From assembly GCA_021815065.1 (NCBI GenBank), contig JAKAHI010000128.1:1-5171 (forward strand): a stretch of DNA of 5,171 bases. Direction: 5' to 3'. Below the pieces are notes generated by a model. That model made no database searches. It had not been told where the DNA came from and was given only the letters and a program-made list of their open reading frames with translations. Both the position numbers and the translations under genes were made by a program. The stretch is from a bacterium (GTDB lineage: Bacteria > JAMCPX01). Positions 1 to 4,986 of the stretch are shown here, one piece after another. The first letter of the stretch is position 1. Each line of letters starts with the position of its first letter.

Positions 1-143
1 ATGGAAACGAATGAGCTTTTAGGGATCTCGAGATTTACCTCTTTGAGTGCGGGCACTGCCAGGCTGTCAAGGAAGTAGGTTTTTTTCAAACCTACAGCCT
101 TTACGACAATACCGTTATTGTCCTGTTTGATATCCCGTGACAA
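1..143 (-). CDS. MacB-like ABC transporter ATP-binding protein, N-terminal fragment (cut by window edge)
   Basis: Only the first 47 codons are in the window. They read MSRDIKQDNNGIVVKAVGLK, then KKTY, then ALKEVNLEIP, ending at FVS where the Walker A loop should follow. This is the usual opening of the LolD/MacB family: the tyrosine of KKTY fits the A-loop that stacks on ATP adenine, and ALKEVNLEI is the strand pair before the P-loop. No ATG is available. A TGA in this frame lies just upstream, and the only sensible start is TTG at 143-141, preceded by AAGGAG six bases away. The start lies inside the adaptor gene, giving a 29-base overlap and likely translational coupling. By family knowledge the protein would energise a tripartite MacAB-TolC-type exporter at the inner membrane. 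Whether it carries its own permease domain (MacB) or is a separate ATPase (LolD-like) cannot be seen here. Confidence 0.85.
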   Translation of the reverse strand, partial: MSRDIKQDNNGIVVKAVGLKKTYFLDSLAVPALKEVNLEIPKSSFVS

Positions 144-1305
144 CCTCGTCTCCTTCTTTCAAATCGCCCTCGATGAGTTCTGTGTAATTGTTGTCCCGAA
201 TTCCGGTCTGTACCGGCAGGGGTATAAACTGTCCGTCCCTGTAGACCCAGACCTTGGTAATCCGGTACCATTCCTTTTTCTCAGCCTCCGGACTGTCCGT
301 TTTTACCCATGCGGGCAGTTTGTTGTGCATACTGTAAGTCCGCAGAATGGAATCGGAATTTTTTGGTGCGAATCTCAGGGCTGCATTGGGGATCATCAGG
401 ATATTATCCTTTTTACCGACATCTATGGTGACATACGACGTCATGCCGGGCTTCAGCTTAAGATCTTTATTGTCGATATAGATGATAACGTCGTAGTTAA
501 CGACATTCTGAATCGTCATCGGTGCATTCCTTACGATGGATACCGTCCCTGTAAAAACCGTGTTGGGGTATGAATCAACAGTAAATTCAGCTTTCTGACC
601 GACCTTTACCTTGCCTATATCCGTCTCAACGACATTGGTATCACTTTCCATTTTTTCGAGGTTCTCTGCAATATCGAACAGGTCCGGTGTCTGGAAGGCG
701 GCGGCAACGGTCTGACCGGTGTTTACCTCTCTTGTTATGACAACACCGTTGAGCGGTGAAAGTATACGGGTGTGTTCGAGGTTGAAGTTCGCTATGTTGT
801 AATTTGCCTGTGCCTGGAGGAGTGCTGCCTGTGATGCTGAAAAATTTGCAGCAGCAACATCGTACGTGGCCTTCAGTGTTTCCAGGTTTTGTTTCGATAT
901 GAGCTCAGGAGGGAGCGAAAGGTTTCTTTCATAATTCGATTTGTCGAGTTCCATGGTGGCCTTTGCCTGTACGATTCCGGCTTTTGCACTCAGGAGGTTG
1001 GCGGTTGCCTGCGCTAATGAGGCCTTAAACGGAGTAGGATCTATCAATGCAAGCAATTGCCCTTTTTTTACAACGCTGTTAAAATCAGCATAGAGTTTGA
1101 TAATTTGTCCTGACACCTGAGCGCCGACCTGTGCCCACACCACGGGGTTTATCTGACCGGTAGCACTTACGGTCGCTGTAATATCTCCTCTCTTTATCTT
1201 TTCAAAAGTCAGGAGGGGCTTTTTATCCCTCTTGACGAAGAAAACGATTGCTATGATTACCGCTACCAGCGCTATGCCTGATAGTATCCAGTATTTACTT
1301 TTCAT
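115..1305 (-). CDS. MacA-like periplasmic adaptor (membrane fusion protein) of a tripartite exporter
   Basis: The 396-residue protein links an inner-membrane ABC transporter to an outer-membrane TolC channel. It has one N-terminal membrane anchor (about 5-24, WILSGIALVAVIIAIVFFV) and a first lipoyl half with the MacA signature AQVGAQVSGQI (58-68) and VKKGQLLALIDP (79-90). An alpha-hairpin spans about 91-180, the second lipoyl half is SPLNGVVITREVNTGQTV (183-200), and a beta-barrel (about 210-300) includes ESDTNVVETDIGKVKVGQ. The membrane-proximal domain ends in PVQTGI and EGDEVVTGYQTGQ. A charged stretch at about 314-350 interrupts the last domain; this position is variable in the family. An ATG at 1320 would add five residues (MGRWI), but the internal ATG at 1305 has GGGGAG seven bases upstream and directly opens the membrane segment, so it is preferred. 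It overlaps the TolC gene by 11 bases and the ABC gene by 29. The cargo cannot be read from the sequence. Confidence 0.92.
   Translation of the reverse strand: MKSKYWILSGIALVAVIIAIVFFVKRDKKPLLTFEKIKRGDITATVSATGQINPVVWAQVGAQVSGQIIKLYADFNSVVKKGQLLALIDPTPFKASLAQATANLLSAKAGIVQAKATMELDKSNYERNLSLPPELISKQNLETLKATYDVAAANFSASQAALLQAQANYNIANFNLEHTRILSPLNGVVITREVNTGQTVAAAFQTPDLFDIAENLEKMESDTNVVETDIGKVKVGQKAEFTVDSYPNTVFTGTVSIVRNAPMTIQNVVNYDVIIYIDNKDLKLKPGMTSYVTIDVGKKDNILMIPNAALRFAPKNSDSILRTYSMHNKLPAWVKTDSPEAEKKEWYRITKVWVYRDGQFIPLPVQTGIRDNNYTELIEGDLKEGDEVVTGYQTGQ
150..155 (-). promoter_or_regulatory. Ribosome-binding site that fixes the TTG start of the ABC transporter gene
   Basis: AAGGAG lies six bases before the TTG at 143-141, inside the 3' end of the adaptor gene. 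Because a TGA in the same frame sits just upstream, this site decides the start and makes TTG much more likely than a downstream codon. Confidence 0.65.
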
Positions 1306-2638
1306 GATCCATCTCCCCATTCGGAATTGAATATCCTGTAACGTATTCGAGGTTTGCCGCTGCTATGTTGTAGGATGCAAGTGCCGTTGCGTAGGATGAT
1401 TCGGCATTTTGATATGTGCTGACTGCGGTCAGGTAATCCAGGTAGTCGTTGATGCCTGCGCCGTATCCCTTTGCGGTCAGCTCCATATTCGCCTCAGCCT
1501 GTTCTAAGGTATCCTTTGCAACGGATATACTTTTTTCTGCCTGTGCGACATTATCGAGAGCCGACTGTACCGATAATTCAACGGCAAGCTTCTGCTGGTC
1601 AATCGTAAATTGAATGTTCAACATTTGAGCCTTTGCGACCTGCATTGCGGATGAGTTTTCAAACCCGGAAAATATATTAAAGTTGAGCTCGAGACCTATT
1701 GCCCAGTTCCAGGTAAGAGGAAAGTCCTGTCCAGCCCAGTTATAGGACGCATTGCCGGACAGCGTTGGAAAGTATGAGCTGATGGATTGCTTGTAAGAAT
1801 ACCGCGCTGAATCAAGCTGCTTTTTCAGGGACAGATAGTCTGGCCTGTTATCGAGCGCCTTTTGTACGTACATACCCGCATCCGCCGATACGGGAGCAGC
1901 CTCGAGCTGCCCCGTGAACGAAATGCCGGATGTAAGCGGCAGGCCCATGAGCGAAAGAAGATTGAGTATATAAACCTGTTTTGCGTTCTCTGCCGTAATG
2001 AGACTTAACTTGATATTTCCCAGGCTCGTCCTTGCACTGAGCACATCGATCTTCGTTTTCAGGCCGGCCTTGTAGTAAGATTCCGCCTGTTGCAGCTGTG
2101 TCTCCATCTGCTTGAGCAGGTAGTTGTCGGATTCGATGATCATATTGTATTCGAGCAGATTAAAAAAATTCTGCTTCACGTTATAGATAAGCGTATTGCG
2201 CGTATTGACGAGATTATATTTCGCCGCATTGACGAGTTCTGCCGATGACCGCATGCCGAAGTAATTCTTTCCAAAGCTCAGGAGCTGTTGTGTCAGGGTT
2301 ACCGATGCTGTGTAGTACGGATAATTGGTATTATCCGGCTGTCTGTAGTAGAGAGAGGCATAAGGGCTTTTTGATGTTATGGCAAAGTTCGAAGTTGCTC
2401 TCTGGGCATCTGCAACGGCGTTTATCTGCGGAAGAAGTGTTGATCGTGCCATACCGTAGCTGCCCTGGCTTGACAGAATGCTCATCTCCGAGGCCTTTAA
2501 CTGCGGGTTGTTTTCAAGGGTGGTGCTGATACAGTCTTGCAGTGTCATAACCCGTTGCTGGTCTGCACTGGCAGATGGAACTGCAGGGATCGTCAACAAT
2601 AAAAAAAGGGAAAAGATAAGAGTTGTTTTATAAGTCAT
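1295..2638 (-). CDS. TolC-family outer-membrane efflux channel protein
   Basis: This 447-residue protein has a Sec signal peptide (about 1-25, hydrophobic LIFSLFLLLTIPAV and a likely cut after SASA). Two outer-membrane-efflux repeats follow. The first opens MTLQDCISTTLENNPQLKAS and includes TLLPQINAVADAQR, and LLSFGKNYFGMR in its strand region. The second opens ALDNRPDYLSLKKQLDSARY with YFPTLSGNASYNW. Each repeat ends in long heptad-like helices, such as YYKAGLKTKIDVLSARTSL and GYGAGINDYLDYLTAVSTYQ, typical of the TolC periplasmic tunnel. Length is normal for the family. It would form the trimeric exit duct for the adaptor and ABC transporter encoded just downstream, with which it overlaps by 11 bases. 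The ATG at 2638 has GAGG six bases upstream, and a second copy of the same motif lies nine bases further back. The transported substrate is unknown. Confidence 0.93.
   Translation of the reverse strand: MTYKTTLIFSLFLLLTIPAVPSASADQQRVMTLQDCISTTLENNPQLKASEMSILSSQGSYGMARSTLLPQINAVADAQRATSNFAITSKSPYASLYYRQPDNTNYPYYTASVTLTQQLLSFGKNYFGMRSSAELVNAAKYNLVNTRNTLIYNVKQNFFNLLEYNMIIESDNYLLKQMETQLQQAESYYKAGLKTKIDVLSARTSLGNIKLSLITAENAKQVYILNLLSLMGLPLTSGISFTGQLEAAPVSADAGMYVQKALDNRPDYLSLKKQLDSARYSYKQSISSYFPTLSGNASYNWAGQDFPLTWNWAIGLELNFNIFSGFENSSAMQVAKAQMLNIQFTIDQQKLAVELSVQSALDNVAQAEKSISVAKDTLEQAEANMELTAKGYGAGINDYLDYLTAVSTYQNAESSYATALASYNIAAANLEYVTGYSIPNGEMDHEK
1313..1318 (-). promoter_or_regulatory. Ribosome-binding site favouring the downstream start of the adaptor gene
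   Basis: GGGGAG is seven bases before the ATG at 1305, whereas the ATG at 1320 has only a distant AGGA about 13 bases away. The site overlaps the upstream ATG itself, so the two starts would compete. This supports the 396-residue form of the adaptor. Confidence 0.55.
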
Positions 2639-2642
2639 AGAA

Positions 2643-2658
2643 GTCCTCTGTGTCCTCT
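2643..2658 (-). repeat. Short tandem repeat duplicating the Shine-Dalgarno motif before the TolC gene
   Basis: On the minus strand AGAGGAC occurs twice with a 9-base period (plus-strand GTCCTCT at 2643-2649 and 2652-2658). The proximal copy gives GAGG six bases before the ATG at 2638. The distal copy is 15 bases away, too far for normal use. It may be chance or a standby ribosome site. Confidence 0.5.
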
Positions 2659-2692
2659 AAGTCTCATGGCTCTTACAGATCTTATAAGTTCT

Positions 2693-3166
2693 TCAACGGT
2701 GCGGTCCACGCCTGCCGTCCTCTCTTCTCGAAATGATATTTTCAATGAACCCGAAGAACTTTTTCTGCTGGTCCTTATTCAATATGGTTTTTACGTCAAT
2801 GATGTGGGCTACGATTGTTTTCTGGATGCCCTCCTGCATATCGCCTATTTCTTCAATGGTCTGATCGATCTTCTTTGTGTCGGGATTATCGGACTGCATC
2901 AGGTTCAGAAGGAGCAAACGCTTCTTGAATATCTGTTGTCTCATGGCATCTATCTGTGAATGAAACGATTGCTGATTTTTTATCATCAGGTTTGCCTGTC
3001 CCGGATTCAAGGATAATTCCTTCATGAGGAACGCACGCCGTCCAGGACCTGAGGGAACAGGTCTGTTGCAGGTGTTCCGGTAATAGGAATACCCTACAGT
3101 TCCGAGGATGGCTATATTCAGGATTACGGACAACAAGAGGAGGAACTTCAGTGTGCTATTTTTCAT
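2693..3166 (-). CDS. Membrane-anchored periplasmic Spy/CpxP/CnrX-like protein (heavy-metal-sensor family)
   Basis: The 157-residue protein has a single N-terminal membrane segment (about 8-29, FLLLLSVILNIAILGTVGYS) and a helical, charged, mostly periplasmic domain. Features of the metal-resistance/Spy-like superfamily are ELSLNPGQANLM (50-61), in the place of the LTxxQ motif; a long helix with H69 and M75; and a second helix with AHIIDVKTILNKDQQKKFF (120-138), a second LTxxQ-like motif. H121 sits where CnrX has a metal-binding His (general family knowledge), but the following position is Val125 rather than Met, so metal binding is not assured. Two ATGs are possible. The one at 3166 directly opens the membrane segment and overlaps the anti-sigma gene by 11 bases; the one at 3175 adds MGP and has no better ribosome site. 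Its place between an anti-sigma factor and an exporter suggests a periplasmic signal sensor or chaperone that acts on the anti-sigma factor. It could instead be a Spy-like chaperone with no sensing role. Confidence 0.8.
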   Translation of the reverse strand: MKNSTLKFLLLLSVILNIAILGTVGYSYYRNTCNRPVPSGPGRRAFLMKELSLNPGQANLMIKNQQSFHSQIDAMRQQIFKKRLLLLNLMQSDNPDTKKIDQTIEEIGDMQEGIQKTIVAHIIDVKTILNKDQQKKFFGFIENIISRREDGRRGPHR

Positions 3167-3605
3167 TGGTCCCATCCATCATTGTCATATACGCACCGCC
3201 GACGGAGTCCGGCTGGACCGCTGCAAAGGTATCGAGGGAAAGGGAGGATGCGATTGTTGTCTGCTGCCGGTTAAACGCCGTTCCGAGGAAGCTGCCCGCG
3301 CGAGTACCTATGATGATTACCACGAGGACGACAGCTGCTTCTATGAGCCTGCCGAGTACAGGGAACAATGTCAATCTTTCTGCCCTTTTCTCTTCTAATC
3401 CGGCCATAACCCTGGTTGTAAACCCGTTCGGTGCACGCAGAGGTTCAAGCGAGCCAAAGGCTGCATGTACAGCCAGTGTTTGCTCAAGCCCTGAACGGCA
3501 TTGTGTACAGTTTCCTATGTGGGCCTCGAACATCTCTGTTTCATACTTCGTCAACATTTTGTCTATATATGGTGAGAAAAGCTTTCTTGCCTTTGAGCAC
3601 CTCAT
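3156..3605 (-). CDS. Zinc-finger (zf-HC2) single-pass anti-sigma factor
   Basis: This 149-residue protein begins with a cytoplasmic zinc anti-sigma domain. C3, then H29, C33 and C36 in AHIGNCTQC, give the HxxxCxxC motif that binds zinc and grips ECF sigma factors. A linker (about 40-85, including APNGFTTRVMAGLEEKRAER) leads to one membrane segment at about 87-100 (LIEAAVVLVVIIIG) and a periplasmic tail of about 45 residues with no recognised domain. The gene directly follows the ECF sigma gene, as is usual for the inhibitor of that sigma factor. The ATG at 3605 has a near-perfect AAGGAGG five bases upstream, much stronger than anything before the sigma gene, which fits a need for excess inhibitor. 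The stop codon overlaps the start of the sensor-like gene. The short periplasmic tail is where the sensor-like protein or a protease could act (inference). Confidence 0.88.
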   Translation of the reverse strand: MRCSKARKLFSPYIDKMLTKYETEMFEAHIGNCTQCRSGLEQTLAVHAAFGSLEPLRAPNGFTTRVMAGLEEKRAERLTLFPVLGRLIEAAVVLVVIIIGTRAGSFLGTAFNRQQTTIASSLSLDTFAAVQPDSVGGAYMTMMDGTNEK

Positions 3606-3620
3606 ATCTGCCTCCTTATT

Positions 3621-3651
3621 CTATAAACGATCCTTTTTTACTTTTGTTCCA
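3621..3651 (-). promoter_or_regulatory. Candidate ECF-sigma promoter driving the anti-sigma/sensor/efflux genes
   Basis: Read on the minus strand: TGGAAC (3651-3646), 16 bases, then CGTTTA (3629-3624). ECF sigma factors commonly recognise an AAC-containing -35 element and a CGT-type -10 element about 16 bases apart; the B. subtilis SigW type is TGAAAC, N16, CGTATA. The spacer is A-rich. Predicted transcription would begin roughly 15-20 bases before the ATG at 3605, leaving just enough leader for the strong AAGGAGG. The likely regulator is the sigma factor encoded immediately upstream (inference). Confidence 0.55.
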
Positions 3652-3658
3652 TAAGTAC

Positions 3659-3680
3659 GAGAGCTTCATAACCGGCTCTC
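3659..3680 (-). other. Small hairpin just after the sigma-factor stop codon
   Basis: GAGAGC and GCTCTC form a perfect 6-bp inverted repeat with a 10-base loop, starting one base after the sigma gene's TAA. No T-run follows on the minus strand, so it is not a standard intrinsic terminator. It could lower read-through, slow polymerase or protect the 3' end of the sigma message. It sits between the sigma gene and the candidate ECF promoter. Confidence 0.35.
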
Positions 3681-4244
3681 TTATTGGTTGAACCCTTTCA
3701 TGAGTGTCTTGAGTTCTTCCCGTGCCCTGGAAATCCTTGATTTGACCGTGCCTATGGACAGGTCGAGGGCACCGGCGATCTCTTCATATGAGAGCCCTTC
3801 TATCTCTTTCATGACGATAACAGCCTTCAGCTTTTGAGATAATTTTCCAAGGGCTTCTTTGACGGCAGCGGCAGCCTGTTTTGATCCATAGAGGCTTTCC
3901 GGTGAGGGATCGCCGGACGGCTCATTTTCGATGATATCTTCTTCGTGCTGCTGGTGCCGGAACAAAGATTCGAAAGAGATCTTGCGTTTATAATCTATAC
4001 AGGTATTGACCGTTATGCGGTACAGCCATGTATAGATTGATGCATTCGGTTTGAACGTCTTGAGGTTCTGATACGCCTTAAGGAAGACGTCCTGTGCCAG
4101 GTCCTGGGCATTGGCCGGATCCCCGATCATATACGTACAAAGGCTGTAAATACTGTCCTGATACGCAAGCACAATCTCCTTGAACGCAGATGTATCGCCA
4201 TTTTTAAAACGCCGGAGTATTGCAGTATCGTCAAGTTTTTTCAT
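3681..4244 (-). CDS. ECF (extracytoplasmic function) RNA polymerase sigma factor, RpoE-like
   Basis: The 187-residue protein directs RNA polymerase to promoters of an envelope-stress regulon. Sigma region 2 spans about 21-87: FKEIVLAYQDSIYSLC, then DPANAQDLAQDVFLKAY (core binding), then FKPNASIYTWLYRITVNTCI and DYKRK (-10 recognition and melting). A variable acidic linker (about 88-127, EEDIIENEPSGDPSPES) joins it to region 4 (about 128-182), with LSYEEIAGALDLSIGTVKSR as the helix-turn-helix that reads the -35 box and RAREELKTLM at the end. There is no region 3 and no C-terminal extension, so the length is standard. The start is well supported by the conserved AILRRFKNGDTSAF opening, but the ATG has no recognisable Shine-Dalgarno sequence, which suggests weak translation. 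It is followed after 75 bases by its likely zf-HC2 anti-sigma factor and is divergent from pncA. Confidence 0.94.
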   Translation of the reverse strand: MKKLDDTAILRRFKNGDTSAFKEIVLAYQDSIYSLCTYMIGDPANAQDLAQDVFLKAYQNLKTFKPNASIYTWLYRITVNTCIDYKRKISFESLFRHQQHEEDIIENEPSGDPSPESLYGSKQAAAAVKEALGKLSQKLKAVIVMKEIEGLSYEEIAGALDLSIGTVKSRISRAREELKTLMKGFNQ

Positions 4245-4276
4245 ATATTCGTCATTTAGGAAATTTTAATATCGTG

Positions 4277-4305
4277 AATATAGTATCTGTCATGCTGTAA
4301 TGCAA
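4277..4305 (-). promoter_or_regulatory. Candidate sigma70-type promoter of the ECF sigma gene
   Basis: On the minus strand TTGCAT (4305-4300) and TATATT (4282-4277) are 17 bases apart. The -10 matches the consensus at five of six positions and the -35 at three. Transcription would start near 4270, giving a leader of about 26 bases. No AAC/CGT-type ECF motif was seen here, so simple autoregulation of the sigma gene is not evident. Confidence 0.45.
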
Positions 4306-4355
4306 GAAGTCGGCAGGGCAGGGGGTGTCACTTTTATTTTATTTTTTTTGCATTA
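4298..4355. repeat. 8-bp inverted repeat TAATGCAA/TTGCATTA in the divergent sigma-pncA spacer
   Basis: TAATGCAA at 4298-4305 and its exact reverse complement TTGCATTA at 4348-4355 are 42 bases apart. The left arm covers the sigma gene's -35 box. The right arm overlaps the AT-rich region just before pncA, where CATTAT could serve as a weak -10. It could be a paired operator or loop site, but the arms are short and the region is AT-rich. A T-rich run (about 4331-4349) lies just before the right arm. Confidence 0.35.
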
Positions 4356-4375
4356 TCTTATGAAAAGGAAGAATA

Positions 4376-4957
4376 ATGAAGTTAAAGCTATCAAAGACCG
4401 ATGCGCTTATCGTTGTCGATGTTCAGAAGGATTTCTGTCCCGGCGGGGCCCTTGCTGTGCCGTCGGGTGACAAGGTCGTACCGGCAGTAAACGGTTATAT
4501 AGATAAATTTACGGCAAAATCCCTTCCGGTTTTTGCTACCCGCGACTGGCATCCCAGGAACCATATTTCGTTCAAGGCATACGGCGGCATATGGCCTGCG
4601 CATTGCGTCAAAGAAACCGATGGCGCGAAGTTTCAACCTGATCTGAGGCTTCCTGCGTCAGCAGTCATCATATCAAAGGCTACGGGATCCGGGAAAGAGG
4701 CTTATTCCGGGTTTCAGGGGACAAGACTGAAATCCATGCTTCGGAGATTAAGGGTTCAACGGGTGTTTATCGGCGGGCTTGCCACGGACTACTGTGTAAA
4801 GAACACCGTACTCGATGCGCTCGTTTCAGGGTTCACGGTGTTCTTTCTTATGGATGCCTCACGGGGCGTCGATGTAAAGCCTCAGGACAGTGAAACGGCG
4901 GTTGAGCAGATGCTTGAAGCGGGTGCCTCCGGCATCACGATCGAGGAGATTGTTTAA
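4376..4957 (+). CDS. pncA: Nicotinamidase (isochorismatase superfamily)
   Basis: The 193-residue cytoplasmic enzyme hydrolyses nicotinamide to nicotinic acid and ammonia, feeding the Preiss-Handler route of NAD salvage. The catalytic triad is visible: D15 in IVVDVQKDFCPGGAL, K101 in VIISKATG and C140 in GGLATDYCVKNT. Metal-site residues D57 and H59 lie in ATRDWHP and H76 in WPAHCV, matching the PncA pattern rather than generic isochorismatases. The segment SGKEAYSGFQGT (105-116) corresponds to the conserved YSAF region. Length is close to other bacterial PncA proteins. The ATG at 4376 is preceded by AAGGAAG at a usable distance. It is divergent from the sigma-factor operon, with 131 bases between them, and 29 bases before a radical SAM gene on the same strand. 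No functional link to the efflux operon is apparent. It may also accept pyrazinamide, as the family does. Confidence 0.94.
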   Translation: MKLKLSKTDALIVVDVQKDFCPGGALAVPSGDKVVPAVNGYIDKFTAKSLPVFATRDWHPRNHISFKAYGGIWPAHCVKETDGAKFQPDLRLPASAVIISKATGSGKEAYSGFQGTRLKSMLRRLRVQRVFIGGLATDYCVKNTVLDALVSGFTVFFLMDASRGVDVKPQDSETAVEQMLEAGASGITIEEIV

Positions 4958-4979
4958 ATTCGCATGATGCGTGTATACT
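4950..4979 (+). promoter_or_regulatory. Candidate promoter of the radical SAM gene, with a palindromic spacer
   Basis: TATACT (4974-4979) matches five of six bases of the sigma70 -10 box. TTGTTT (4950-4955) lies 18 bases upstream as a weak -35. Between them CGCATGATGCG (4961-4971) is a perfect 5-bp inverted repeat around one base, a possible operator. Transcription would begin at about 4986-4987, right at the GTG start of the next gene. Alternatively that gene is simply cotranscribed with pncA. Confidence 0.35.
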
Positions 4980-4986
4980 GACATCC

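Noticed and set aside
118..573. Plus-strand open frame of 151 codons opposite the adaptor gene
   Set aside because: It lies wholly antisense to the adaptor and ABC genes, has no family-like motifs, and is explained as a shadow of a real coding frame.
2665..2692. GAACTT (minus strand, before the TolC gene) as a second ECF -35 box
   Set aside because: No CGT- or TCTGA-like -10 element occurs convincingly 16-17 bases downstream, so a second promoter is not supported.
2666..2959. Plus-strand frame with hydrophobic stretches opposite the sensor-like gene
   Set aside because: The hydrophobic residues arise from the antisense of charged helical codons. There is no convincing start signal, and the minus-strand protein is well supported.
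3151..3654. Plus-strand open frame of 167 codons opposite the anti-sigma gene
   Set aside because: The opposite strand encodes a protein with a clear zinc-finger motif, membrane segment and strong ribosome site, while this frame shows nothing recognisable.
4331..4349. T-rich run as an intrinsic terminator
   Set aside because: No stable hairpin precedes the run on the plus strand, and no plus-strand gene ends just upstream of it.
4325..4359. Sigma70 promoter for pncA (GTGTCA with CATTAT or TATCTT)
   Set aside because: The spacing is 20 bases or more and the boxes are weak. pncA surely has a promoter nearby, but its position cannot be fixed from the sequence.
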